Shown piece after piece: positions 25,011-36,930 of a stretch of 64,000 bases of DNA. The position numbers were made by a program, and so were the translations under genes. The DNA comes from Gnetum montanum. Lineage: Eukaryota > Streptophyta > Gnetopsida > Gnetales > Gnetaceae. Location of the stretch: contig MNCI01004656.1 in NCBI GenBank assembly GCA_015680685.1, positions 504,718-568,717 on the forward strand. The letters are read 5' to 3'. Positions within the stretch are counted from its first letter, which is position 1. Each line of letters starts with the position of its first letter. Below the pieces are notes generated by a model that saw nothing but the letters and a program-made list of their open reading frames with translations, did no database searches and was not told where the DNA came from.

Positions 25011-27699
25011 GACCATGAAAATGCCTTAATATTTTCGTTAGGTGTTTTAGCAAATTTTTTGGATGTGTTGAGGCTCTAACAAGAAACTAAGTTTCAATGT
25101 TTTCACATTGCCACTAGGTGTTGATATAGGAACCTCAATGAGGAAATCCTTAGTGATGTCACCCACTTCTAGATCTAGAGCTTTGACTAGATGATCAGGG
25201 AAATCTAGTAGTGCCTCTATGAATGTTATATGTTCATGATAAGCTATGGGCTCAAGGTCTAGGCATTCAAGATTGATGTATCATGTGAGAGCACCATGAG
25301 GTCTAGTGAGGACTAGAGGTGAATGAAGATGCCTAAACATGCTTATATTGTAAATCTATTGAGTATCCTGCAAAACAACTAGAAAGAATGTCAAGTCGCA
25401 CCTATCTTAGATGGATTTAGAATGCATAAAATAAGGAAAGTAATGCAATGAAAATTCGCCTAAGTATGCAAATGTGGGGCTGTAAAAGCAAGGATGCAGG
25501 CTAGTTTTAGGCCTCAACAGTCCATGCGATGCTAGTTTAAGGTCGTAGTAGACCATGGTTTTCTAGTTTAAGGTTGTAATGGACCATGGTTTGCACAAAC
25601 TACATTAGTTTAGGCAAGGTTTGAAGTTCTTGGAATGTGAAGTCAAGCTAGATGTTCACTAGGAAGTAAAAAAAAATTAAAAAAAATTTCTAAGTCTAGG
25701 GATCACCAGGAAAAAGCTCAAAAATTTTCCAACTTTGATTGCTACACTCATCCCTTGCTACACTTGGCCCTTTGCTATGCTTAGGAAAAGGTTGAAATTT
25801 TGCTTAAGTTTGGGACGCTATCTTGGTAGGTAGTGCATTTAATTACCCTGGGAGGATATATATGCATGTTTCACCAAGGTCAAACTATCATTTTTAAAAG
25901 TGAAAACTAGAAGTTACAAAGCATAGCGTGGTTGGAGCGAGGAGTGAAGCTAGAGCATAGCAATCAAAGCATAGCACCTAGAGCATGATAGTTAGAGTGT
26001 GACAGGCAACATGACATGCCAAAATAAATGTTAGCACCTTGGGCTCATCAATGTGGACAAGGGAGAACAAGCACTATGATGTCTCCCTCAGGCACACATG
26101 AAGGAATGGAGAGAGCCACTGTCCGCTAGCCACCCTGTTATACTCTACCCCTTTTTTGTAATTTTTTACTTTGTATTTCCTTTTCCTTGCCTTGTATTAG
26201 GGTTTTGGGATTTGGGGGTAGCCTACCTTAGTAGGGACCATCAATGCTATGGCTACCAAGGCTACCATGGCAAGGAAGAGAGAGGGCACATTTAAGATGA
26301 CAAGGGCTTTTTTTACATGTGCTTCTTTTTGGCTTATAGGTGATGCATGGACATGGGATTTTGTGTTTCGAGGATTGTAAGTGAGGGTTTTCTATTTTTT
26401 TGTGAGGGCCATGGCATGTGGAGGGAGGGGGAAGTGGATGAAATGAGGTTTTTTGGTTTTAGTTAGGGAAACCATAGCCTAAGATCTAGGGGAAAGGGAA
26501 AAAATAAGGGTTTCATGGCCATGGACAAGGTAGTTGTGACTTGGATGCAAGGGATCATGAGACCCCCTCATCCCCCCTTCTGTATTGGGGTAGGGCTTAG
26601 CAAAGGCACATAATTTCCATGGTGGTTTGTGCAGCTATTGATCATAGGGCCATAGGTTTTTGCATGGCAATGATTTCTTTTATTTTGTGTTGCTATTACA
26701 TGGAGAAGAAAAAACTAAAGGTAAGGGTTTAGTGACTATAGCTTAAGTAAGGCCACGGTTGATGGGCATGGCTCTACCACCTTTTTTGGTTTTCATGTTC
26801 TTGGGACTACGACTCAAGGCAAGATGAATGGTGTGGTTATGGGGATGGTGGCTATGATGGGAAGGCAAGGATAGGGAGGAAAGGCTATGATAGACCATGA
26901 CCATGGTAAGTGCCTCAACGCATGATGGTGGAGCATAATAAGGCTAGGAAGCATCATGAATGGGGCATGGTGCCTTGAGCAAAGGAATAACACAATGGTG
27001 GGAGTGGTAGTTAGTTTTGTTTTTTTAGTTTTTCTTTCTTGCGATTTGGGGGCTATGCTCCTTGGGAAGCATATCTAATAATTAGAAAAATTTGATGATG
27101 ATGTTTTTCTAATTTTTTTTTGGGAGCAAGGCTACACTCCCTAGGGAGTGTAGCTAATAGTTAGAAAAATTTTTCTTATGATTTTTCCTAGGTTATGCTA
27201 CCAAGGAGGGGTAACCTAGAGTTAGAATGTTTTTTGGATACCCCAGGTTACACTGCCCAGAGTTAGAAAATGTTTTAGCATTTTTCCAAATGCAGTAATG
27301 AAATCCCAAAATGCAAAAAAAATGTCAAGTGCAAGAATGCAAAGTGCTAGAATGTTACCTATGAAACAAAATGCAATGTGTACCAAAGCTTTGCCGAAAT
27401 GCTAAACTTGCCAATTGAGCATGCCAAACTACCAAAATATGCAAGCAAAGACAATGCACAACATGTGAATGTGATGCAAAATGCTAATGCTATGTTAGTG
27501 CTATACCCTAGTGAGCACCAAGTGCATCAAATGTATGTATTGATATCTATGCTCGCAAGGCCCACAAGGGAACTTAAGGATATATATTTATTATGATAAT
27601 TTTGCTACATTATGTTGACCTTGCTAATTTTGCTAAGTGCAAGTTAGTATCTTTTTGTGCATCTAATGTATACTAATGGCTTCTTTGTTGCTTTTGCAG
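25011..27699 (-). other. Element C spacer between RT and the antisense gene
   Basis: The first 300 bases are the N-terminal pol linker. Next come three copies of the TAGTTTAAGG motif with GACCATGG (25506-25600), then a GC-richer low-complexity tract with repeated CATGG and AAGG words (about 26050-27000). AAATGC-rich DNA follows to 27480. At about 27483-27576 a + strand segment (LVLYPSEHQVHQMYV) resembles LYPREYQACQIDW in element B at about 38910-38975 and may be an upstream exon of the antisense gene. A promoter for that gene would have to lie in this spacer; I could not pinpoint one. Confidence 0.45.
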
Positions 27700-30600
27700 T
27701 TGTAGGGTATTGTTGAAGCTAATCCTCATCATGGTGGACCTTGTTAGCATCCTCTACTATATGAGCAAGCCCATCCTGAACATGTTTGCATCAAACACAT
27801 AGTTGGATCACCAAGTAGTATGATTTCAACCAAGAGCACATGAATTCCTAGAATTCTTGCTCCAACATTTTAGTATGATGATGTGGTCACACTTAGCAAT
27901 GAAAGCTATTGGTATCATCACAGAGACATTGCTCCCTAGGGCAAACTAGGGCATTTTGAGGTTCATGTCCAATGAGTGCTCTATCAGTGATGCTAGAGCA
28001 AAAGGTTTAGGTTGATGCCCTAGGGGCATTAGGCCTTTGTCCAAGATTAGGTAGATGTGAGAGTTCAGTTGCTATAGCAAGAGCAACACTCTCTTATTGC
28101 TCGGCGTGTGCATACTCTATTCCAAAACCCACTTGGGATAATGTACTATGCAGGAGGATAAGTGTTTCTATGATCTTTGCATTATTCATTTGGCTATTGG
28201 CTCATATAGAGGTGCTAACTACTCATGTCTATTGCTAGGTTTTGTGTTGGTGAGCATGGCCTACATGATGAGGAGAGGGCGCTGAACCTAACCCACACAA
28301 CCTTGTAGGAATTTTCAATTTGCAAGAGTGTTCATGTAGGGATAATCAGGTAGATTGGGATCAACTTGGCAGAGTACCCTCATTGGTATCTAAAGGCCTA
28401 TGAGAGGTGTCAAATCCATGGCTAGTTAGATGTGGAGTGGGTGGATGGTTTACCTAGCACTGAGGAGGCATTGACACCACCACCCCCATCATGTACACAT
28501 TTTGTTCCATGTAAGCATTTTATCACTTTACTATCATCCATTTGCTACTTTACCTTTTTCACATGACACTAATGTTATTTTCTTTACCTATATTGTAGTT
28601 GTGGTCACCTCAGGAGAGGCCACAGTAGTAGCTATGGGATGCATTGAGGCCATCCTCATTATGAAGTATGGGGATGTTAAGGTTGCGTAGCATTGGTTGT
28701 GCCATGAGGGCCCAATGGAGCTAACTAGTAGGCTCATGTAGGCTAGGCTAATGGACCTTTTATTGGCCTTAGCCTATGCATCTTTATGGTTGAAATGGTC
28801 ACCATTATTGATTTTCTTAGTGAAAAAACATCACTTTATCACGTGTACGTGATGTGAGAGTAGTCTTGGACCTCACTGATGACTTCTTTATGGTTCTCTT
28901 TGTCCTCCTCTTTGATGGCCTATTAGTTGCTGATAAGGCCAACAAAGAGGTGGACCATTGAGGTGATATCAAGGAATGGTTAGGTACTTCCCAATCTTGT
29001 AAAGGCATACTTGTTAAGAATGTGCAGGTGCCTGTGGTCCATGAGCTTTTCCCTCTCTCCTATGCCCGTGAGTTTTCAAAGCTACTCTTCTAGGTAAAAA
29101 TTCTTGCAATGGAGCAAGCTCAAGTGATGAGGGACATACTAGAGGAGGGCATGACATACAACTAGGCCTCTCACCTTGTTTATGGCTTGCATGTTGAGAT
29201 CTTTAAGTTGTGCCACAATCTCCAAGTAAGGTCACATGTGCACTTTGCCCTCTTTCTACAGTACCTACAAAGGTTTGCAGAGTTTTTGATGGTTCATGAG
29301 GATAGACGATGGGTGGTGCACAATTGTGTGTAGCTCTCAAAGCCATGGATCAAGCATCTATTTACTACCACATGGGCATAAGACCCACCAAAGGTGATTG
29401 GTGAGTTTTTTTTCCATAATTACTAAAGATCCCTTAGGGCGATCTCACTACTCACATGATAGTGCTGGTGAGCCCCCACCAATTACTACTAGGAACATAG
29501 CCAAGGAAAAAAATTATATTTTAGAGATGGTGGAACCATCTAAAATAAAGATTAAGAGGCCATGTCCCACAAAGGAGCTTGCACGAGAGGTTAATAAGGT
29601 GGTCAGCAAGAAGATCCACCTGAAGTTTTGTTACTTGTGCATAGATGTGGTAGGTTAGTATGAGTTATTGAATGATTTTTTTTTGTTTTATGTGTTTATA
29701 TTTTTATCTTTTTTATGTCATGCTAGATTATGCTAAGCTATTCTTAAGTGTTCAAATTCTATCCTTAAAATTAGGTGAGAGGTCCATGGAGCAATGGTAG
29801 AATAAGTAGTAATGGAGGCCCCTCCCTAGATTGAGGAGGAAGAGACCTAAGAGGAGGAGCTATGAGAGGCTACAGAAGTCCTTTGATAGTTGGATGAGGA
29901 GGGACTACTTCACCCTGACAGGGGTGATTTTGATAGCCTCTTTATGGTTTGTAGCTGGTTGATCGCCTAACTCTCACATCTAAGGGTTTGCTGGGTAGGT
30001 GCTCTACATTGCCATTTTTTATTTCTCTCTTTCTACTCTTGCATCTTTGGCTATTTAGCTATTGCTAAATATGTTATTATATTGTAGCTACAAAGGTACT
30101 TGCTAGTGGTCTAGTGTCCATCTCTGCCTACCTCATGGGGCCATTGGTAGAAGTGCCTAACAAGTTCACCTTCATGGAAGGTCTAATTGAGGACATGATG
30201 GACTATGTATAGCAGGTGGATCCCAAGCTTGGTATTGTTGTGATGTTGCTTTACTTATCTTGCTTTACTAATTTGGTGCTTAATCTATGGCTAATTCTAT
30301 TTTTCTTATTGGATAGCAACAGGTTCTAAGCTTTGTTGTGATTTGAGCAGGGTGGCTAGGGTAGATGCCATCCCTAAGTTTCCCCATAAGGTGAAGAAAG
30401 TGCCTTGCCACATGTATGAAGCAGCGAGTAAGTGCATGCTTTCAAGTGAAAAAGTCTTAAGGGTTTACAAGTGCACTAACCAGTACCTATGGAAGTAGGT
30501 ACATGAGCTCTAGGATAAAGTGGCAAGCCAGGACACCAAGATGGGGGACATGAAATCCTGTTATGAGGGAATAGTACTTGGTAGACAACTTAGATTCACT

Positions 30601-31303
30601 ATGCCAGGTACTAGTTAGCAATATAGGATAAGAACGAGGTCACTAGAGAGATCATTGAGCAGAGGTTGTAAATGGACTTACTTGCCTAAAAAAATCAAGA
30701 TTAGAAAGATTAAAAAACAAAGGTGTATCAATTGGGGTAGACTCAGAAGAACCACAAATACCACTACAAGAATGAGTGAGATGTGTATCTTAAATGGTAC
30801 AAGGAAGAGTCCATCAAACGACATTGCCACAATATGTTCCTTAAGGAAACAGGTAGGACATGGGCTTATGAATTATTCACTCATCATATATTGGTGAGTG
30901 GGTTTCCAAAGAGGTAAATTACTATTCCCTTAGGGGAATTTTCCTCTACCACATTTTCAATGGAGCTGCCTGCATGGACCATCATGGACAAAGGCAAGAC
31001 CCTTGCGGGTATTGACATTGGCCAAGAGGATTGGACATGGCTATTAGAGGCTAAAATCATCAAATGCTTAGAGGAGGACCTTGATAGATTACCTCTAGAG
31101 ACAAATGTGAGACCCTCTCAAGTTAGTTATTTTTTTTGTTTTGTTGTCTTTTGTGATTTTTTGTTTTCCATGTTGTGCATCTTCTTGATTGGTTTACTAT
31201 TTGACACTGCTTTAAGCAGACACTAGGCAATGCCACAAGCCCTAGTAGAGTAACAAAGGAAGAGAAAGAGGAGCCTCAACCCCCACCAACCACCACCTAT
31301 TGA
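27700..31303 (+). pseudogene. Antisense multi-exon gene of element C (unknown protein, about 1,000 codons)
   Basis: Lies antisense to the retroelement's own genes, between protease and RT. Exons inferred from homology to B plus splice signals: 27700-28161, 28239-28510, 28599-29653, 29775-29994, 30088-30231, 30323-31121, 31220-31303. The first acceptor has a TACTAAT branch-like site 20-30 bases upstream, then a T-rich run and GCAG, so at least one exon precedes it. Junctions stay in frame and homologous to B: exon 1 to 2 gives EDKFCVGEHGLHDEE (B: EDKFRVNKKDLHDEA); exon 2 to 3 gives HFVPFVV; exon 5 to 6 gives VDPKLGSKL. The tail is KEEKEEPQPPPTTTY followed by TGA. Exon 3 includes VRVVLDLTDDFF; exon 6 includes GIDIGQEDWTWLLEAK. 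No catalytic motif or membrane segment was recognised. Exon 3 is faintly like plant mobile-domain proteins, at low confidence. Stops (mostly TAG) and a frameshift in exon 4 make this copy dead. Confidence 0.75.
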
Positions 31304-32029
31304 GCAATCCAAATGTAGCTTTGCTATTGGGCAATTTTGTGTTGTTTGGCCATTTTTGCTATACTGTTATTGGTGGATTAGTGAAAATGAATTAATGAAA
31401 AGCTATCTTTGCTATGTGGATTTCATATTATGTAAATTTTTTCACTTATCTTGCTAGGTGTTTTATGCTAGTGATGTAATTGATTAATGCAATTAGGCCC
31501 CTCCTAGGCCCCATGCTAGTTTAAGGCCATGGAAGGAGGGCCATTGCATAATTTAGGGTCATTTGGGGCCATCGCGATTACTAGTTTAAGGAAATTTTTG
31601 GCCATGATGATTATTAGTTTAAGGCCATTTTGGGCCACGAATAAAAAGATAAGATCTTGACAGTTTTAGGCCATGGTGGGCCATGGTAATAGTTTTAGGC
31701 CATTCTAGGTCAATGCTATGGAAGGAAAAAGATTACCAGTTTTAGGCCATAGTAGGTCATGGGCTAGTTTAAGGCCTTTTTAGCAATGGTGTAGCAAGAA
31801 AAGTGGCTAGTTTTAGGCCATGGTGGATCATTTTTTTTTTTTTGCAACTTCAAGTTCTATGATTTTTATGTACTTTAGTGTTTTTTAATGCATAACAAGA
31901 CTAAATGAAAATGCATAAGTAGAAGAAATGAATGCGTAACAATGAAAATAATGTAAAACACAAGCAACCATGTGAAATGTAGTTGTGCAAAAAAAAAAAA
32001 AAAAGGCACCTAGCACATGCTAAACTAAG
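31304..32029. repeat. Downstream flank of the antisense gene with motif array
   Basis: From about 31514 to 31832 there are about eight copies of CTAGTTTAAGGCCATGGTGG-like units with an inverted GGCCAT...ATGGCC flavour. A T run (31831-31842) and an A run (31987-32004) follow. The array lies between the 3' end of the antisense gene and the 3' end of the gag-protease frame. The same arrangement is found in B at 43037-43382. Confidence 0.75.
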
Positions 32030-32900
32030 AGGGTACCTTAGTCATGTATTTGCTTCCTAATCCAATGTGGGTTAGGAGGTGTGTATGGCCTAGCCACCAT
32101 GAGGTGATATTGACCTAGACCTTCATCCATGGTGCTAAAGTGCAGATCTACTCATAGACCTTCCTCAGAGAGGTCATTGGCCTCTTTTATCTTCTCGGCT
32201 GACACTTGTCCTTCATGGGCAGTGTGTCATCAAGGAACTCTACCTCCAACCCTTCTTTTCCATCAAGGTTGTTAATGGTAAAAGGGGCTGCATTGTCATC
32301 ATGTATAATCACTTCTTCACCTTCATATGAAAGGTTTATTTCTTAGTGAATGGGTGAGGAGATAGCCTGTAATTAGGCTAAATAGGGCCTTCCTAGGATC
32401 AAGTTGAACTTGGGAATCTTCTCGATGACAATGAATTTAGTTATCATAGGGAACTACTCCCTTGTCATGAAAGAGATCATGATCATCCCCCTCACTACAA
32501 TGCATGACCCATTAAAGGACCTCATGCAAGTTTCCTTAGTTGGTTTGATTTGGTCACCAAGACTAAGTTGATTAACAACTGGGAATGGGATGATGTTAGT
32601 TGTTATCCTATCATCGATGTGCATGCTATGAATCTTGCATTACCCTATGCAAATTGTTATGAACATCGGCATGATGATTACCTAACCCTTTTCAAGGTCA
32701 ACCTTAATCTCCTCATCGCAAAATGCCAAAGATGTTGAACTTGATTCCTATTGTGTAGGGGAAAGCATCACAGTATGGATGGCTTGTTCATCCACTAGGA
32801 TGTCCTCCTTAATACGAATGAAAGTCAACATGAAAACTAGTTCTTCACAGTGGGCAGAGGAGGTCATGACCAAGTCATATAGGCTCAAAGTTATGGTTTT
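32030..32900 (-). pseudogene. Element C aspartic protease region (degraded)
   Basis: Minus strand, after gag. The segment MHIDDRITTNIIP (about 32640-32590) sits where the D-S/T-G active site belongs; B reads VHVEDGMTKNVIP. Downstream KFNLILGRPYLA (about 32415-32380) and SPIHWEINL-like residues with EVIIHDDNAAPFTINN match the flap-to-C-terminal part of Tat-lineage proteases ('LGRPWL ... S..H..IKF'). The coding trace stops near 32030. RT does not follow; the motif array and antisense gene do. Confidence 0.65.
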
Positions 32901-35715
32901 TTATTTCAAATCCTATTTGACTTGTGGCAATGCATCTAGGAAATCCTTATCACTATCAATTTCTTTGTTGGCCTTCATCTTCTTCATGCAGCCCAATAAA
33001 CAGATCTCTCGGGGAGGAGATTTGGGCTTGGCTTACTTCACCTACTTTTGAGCCTCATTGATTGCTTGTGATGGCTAGTTTAGTCACTATGGCCATGGAA
33101 ATAGAAGACAGGGGGATAGGCTTAGGTGGGCCTAGTGCCAAACATTCCTTAATCATTTTTTCACTGAGGTGCTTATTGGGCCTCCTGGGCTACCACCTAG
33201 ACTACCTATTATTGTATGTGAGATGATGCCTTGGGTAAGTAAGGCCTTATGTAGTCCCCACCACCAGAATCTGGGTAGGTGAAGAGTCTGCATGTTGAGG
33301 CACCATAACAAAAAAGGGTGCCTGAGGTGATGCTTTGATGAAAAAAAGAGACCTTGAACTAATTGATGATGAGGAGGCCCTAATGATACCAGAAGGCACA
33401 TGGACGACAAATGGTTCTTGTGCCAGTTCTGAGTCATCAGTAATGTCGATGGCATTAATAATGTAGCCTATATCACTTGCATTGAGAGGGTCTTTATAGA
33501 CCTTCATTGATTGATTTTCTGGGTGAACTGGGTTGGTTGCATCAAGAATCAGTTGACCTTGGTCAATCATGCATTGTATGTCATCCCATAGAACCATGCA
33601 GAAGTCTTTATCATGGTTGGTTAGTTGATGGTAATGGTAAAACTAGTTCAACTTGAAATATTTGGGAACCAGAGGCTCATTTGGCATGATTGTTAATGGG
33701 TTTCTAAGAAGCTCATAGTAGCGATCATAGCACTTGCGAGAATCTTCAAACATTTGCTTATATTGGATGCATCCACCATTAAGTAGTTGACCTAAGAGCT
33801 CTAATAGCTTGATGGGCAATAATGTGTACTTTGAGTGATCCTTACACTCAAACTTTGGCCTTGGGGCAACTTGTTCCATGATCATCGATGATGCAAAATG
33901 GTTGATCACCATAGGGCTAGTGTTGGATGCTTTGTTGTTGGCTGAGGCCTTTGGTACCTTGGCTATTAGTTTGGCATTTTTTGGCTTGGCCTCATTGGCC
34001 ACCATTGCAATAGTTGTGGTTGCCTTGCCCTTTTCCTTGTCCTTCTTTACATGTGCATTTTTGTAAGCCACATAGGCTAGGTTCTTATTGGCCTCCACCA
34101 CATTCTGAATTCTCTTTGTTTGAACAAAATCTTGGCTCAAGGAGTGTGGGGCTAGGTAATATATCTTTGACTTAATAAATTCATTCACTGCACCTTTGAA
34201 ACTGGTCAGTAAATAGGTTTCCATGATAGGATTTCAAATCTCATTAAGAATGGTGCTCCAATGTTGAATGAATTTTTATACGAGCTCTATGTGACCCTGC
34301 TTGATTTGCATTAGTTGGTCTAGGATCACCTCAAGCTTCAATTTGTACTTGAAGTGAGTGATGAATTGGCTAAGCAATTCCTCCAAGGAAGATATGAAGG
34401 CCCTAGGAAGTGCATAGTACTAGTCTAGTGCCTTGCTAGTCAAGGACATGGAAAATGCATAGATGATTGCATATGACCATGCCTACAATAAAAGGCAGTC
34501 CAAATGGAAGGTCACTAGATGGGCATTAGGATCCCCTTCACCATTGTATTTAGTGAACTAGGGAAGTTGGAATCTGGGAGGTAGGGTCAGTGATGAAACC
34601 ATGAGATTAATTAGGTTATCTTGGTAGAAGTCCATCACATGGACCATCTCAAAGGAGGAAGCTTTGAGTTGCTTAACCACCTTGATGAGCATCAAGATGA
34701 GCTAGAACACTTGATCCAAGCTTAGGGTGGGTACAATGGGCTATCCCAATTTTATTGCCTGCTATACTACTTGAATGGCCCACAACCCCATTGTGGGCTA
34801 CATGAGTACATGGGATGCTTGTTACACATACTATTGTGTGTATTGTTGTGTATGCTACGCCATGGACATAGGGGCTAGAGCCCACCACACAGTTGTGGCT
34901 TACACCATTTTAGGGGACATTGATGGAATAGGTGAAATGTACAATGCCTGACCTGGTGGCAATTGGGACATTCGCACAATGTTCATGTAAGCCTACATCG
35001 ACACCATGGATGTTGATAGGAAGGATTGTGCAGATTGTGCAAACATAATGAAGGAAAAGGTGGAAGATGGTCTTGCACCCTGATGTGTGTGATGCATGAA
35101 GGTTGGGATGATAGATGGTCCTACACTTGGATGCATGTACACTTGATGACTTGCCACCATAGGGGTTGACCTAGGAGGTGACAAGGGGGATGTAACCACT
35201 TGACAAAAGGTAGATGGTCGGGACTGCTGAGGGATGAAACTAGAGGTAGCCTAATGAAAGGAGGTGTAGAAGGGGTTATCATTCTTTGAAAAAGCCTCAA
35301 ACTCATCTTACCCATCCTGCAAGGGCTCCCCATAGTTAGTTTCCACATCGTGCTCATTTGACCCACTTAGTTGAACAAGTTGGTCGAGCAGCCATCGGAA
35401 GGTCTTGGTGAGTAGAATGAAATTATTGGGGGTATGGAAGTAGTTGCTCCCATTCTAGTATATGATTTCATAACCTCGTTTGGCATCCATTTCTTGGTAG
35501 TCTAAGGATAGAACCACTTGGAGTTTCATGCAAAGAAAGTTATATTTTTCATCATTGAGTACCATGTACTTGGGTGGTTGGTTTTGTATTATGAGTGATT
35601 GCCTCTTCGCCAAAGTAGATCCCCTAGCCCCAGGAAGATCAATTGTGACTTCTCACTAGCTAGGTCAAATAAGAAACATGCTTATGGTGGAGGTTGAGGG
35701 TTGCTTAGGATTCAT
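32901..35715 (-). pseudogene. gag: Element C gag (degraded)
   Basis: Starts at an ATG at 35715-35713 (MNPKQPSTSTI; B starts MNIDQPLGS). The middle part at 34224-33643 is a 193-codon open piece with FKGAVNEFIKSKIYYLAP, the AYVAYKNAHVKKDKEKGK basic stretch and HSKYTLLPIKLLELLGQLL. Then YHYHQLTNHDKDFCMV and IDQGQLILDATNPVHPENQS match the Tat-lineage Gag pattern 'C-x-YH-x-x-x-GH-x-TxxC-x-x-L-x-x-x-I-x-x-LI-x-x-G-x-L' found in place of a CCHC knuckle. 33597-33247 continues with MKVYKDPLNASDIGYIINAI. Alignable with B's gag almost throughout. Stops and frameshifts are present, and + strand frames over it are shadows. Confidence 0.78.
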
Positions 35716-36175
35716 AATGCTATGTAAAGGATGTAAACGTTGTGAAAGTTGTAGATGCTAAAATAGCTAAGTATAGAAATGCTAAAATGGCTAAGTAAGG
35801 AAATGGTAAAAAATGCTAGGAAAAAGGCTAAGTCTAAAAATGCTACTAAGAAACCTAACTCTAGTGTGCTATGTTGGCTATGCTGAGGCTTGCTATGCTC
35901 TCATGCTGAGAGCCAACTATGCTCCTATAAGAATACAGAGTTTTAGCCAAGTGTTAACAATATGCTTTACCTTTCATCCAATGGGGTTCTAGGGGAATCA
36001 ACAACAAGGTCTAATCGTACACCAAAAAACTCATACATAACTCTTGCATTGGCCTATGATCTAGCTAATACTATGGTAAGTTCATAAGGGTGTCAATTCT
36101 ATGCTAGTGGAAACTAGTAGTAGAGGTGCAGAGAGCACATGGGACTACCACTAAATGTAGAAGGAAATGGCATGA
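35716..36175 (-). other. Element C 5' leader
   Basis: Between gag start and primer site. It contains clustered TATGCTCT half-sites (for example GCTATGTTGGCTATGCTGAG near 35870), the same words as in the LTRs. No ORF. Confidence 0.45.
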
Positions 36176-36192
36176 CCCTCCTTCTAGCACCA
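36176..36192 (-). other. Candidate primer binding site of element C (tRNA-Asn type)
   Basis: On the minus strand this reads TGGTGCTAGAAGGAGGG, seven bases inside the 5' LTR. From memory, the 3' end of plant tRNA-Asn(GUU) is ...CCTCCTTCTAGCGCCA, which would pair with one C-to-T difference. Element B has TAGTGCTAGAAAGAGGG at the same place (47699-47715). Confidence 0.55.
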
Positions 36193-36922
36193 AAAAAACT
36201 ATAGCAACCAAAAATGTTGATGGCTGAAGTGATCATGCTGAGGGGTCTATGACCGTAGTATAGTTCTAACCCTACCCTCATCCAAAGGGCCGTTGTTGGA
36301 GGGGAAAATGGAGGTGGAGTGCTTGGAATGGTCTTGTCAATCAAATCAGGACTTATGAAGTGTTTCAATGAACAAGTGTGAGAGGGTTCACATAGTATTT
36401 TTGGTGGTACTAGGGCTAACTAATCCCAAATGTAGTAGGTTTTTCTAGTATGCAAACAATGCTAAAAACATGCAAATGCATGCAAAATAGAGAAAAGATG
36501 CAAATGTGATGCCAAATGCCAAAGAAAATGCTCCAAAATACAAGGGAGTTTGAGAGAGGAAGAATGTCACCACCCCAAATGAGGGAGAATAGAAATTTCA
36601 AAAAAGGGGTGAGGAGGTATGCGTTGTAAAAATGGGCATAGTAGGTAGTGTAGCCATAGTCTCTATGGGCATCTAGGCTATGAAACTAACATCTACCATG
36701 AAGTCTGAGCTAGTTGGATTGGCCATTGTGGTGTCTTGTAGGTTGCAGTGTGTTGCAGTGTGCAAAGATGGTATCTTAGAGTTTTTCCAAGGTACTAAGT
36801 GTGTCTAGGTGCAAGGGTGCTAGTGCTAAGATGCTCACTGCTGAATGAGAATGCCTACCAAGTGCTTCAAAATTTCAACTACTGAATGCAAATGCTAGCC
36901 CCTAAAAAGTGAATTGTAGGGG

Positions 36923-36930
36923 TATTTATA
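36923..36930 (-). promoter_or_regulatory. TATA box of element C 5' LTR
   Basis: Minus strand CCTATAAATACC context. The equivalent position in B's right LTR (48464-48471) has the same TATAAATA core, which supports function rather than chance. Confidence 0.6.

Noticed and set aside
26098-26295. 65-codon plus-strand frame in the spacer of element C
   Set aside because: It has a hydrophobic stretch but no counterpart at the homologous place in B (about 17950-18150) and no recognisable domain.
25011-31303. The antisense gene as a separate transposon inserted into C
   Set aside because: B has the same gene at the same relative position with the same flanking arrays, and no terminal repeats bound it. 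Independent insertion twice at the same place is unlikely.
33878-34066. Plus-strand open frames over the gag regions (also 45519-45743 and 44199-44504)
   Set aside because: They overlap well-supported minus-strand gag or protease and have low-complexity Leu/Ala/Val content typical of shadow frames.
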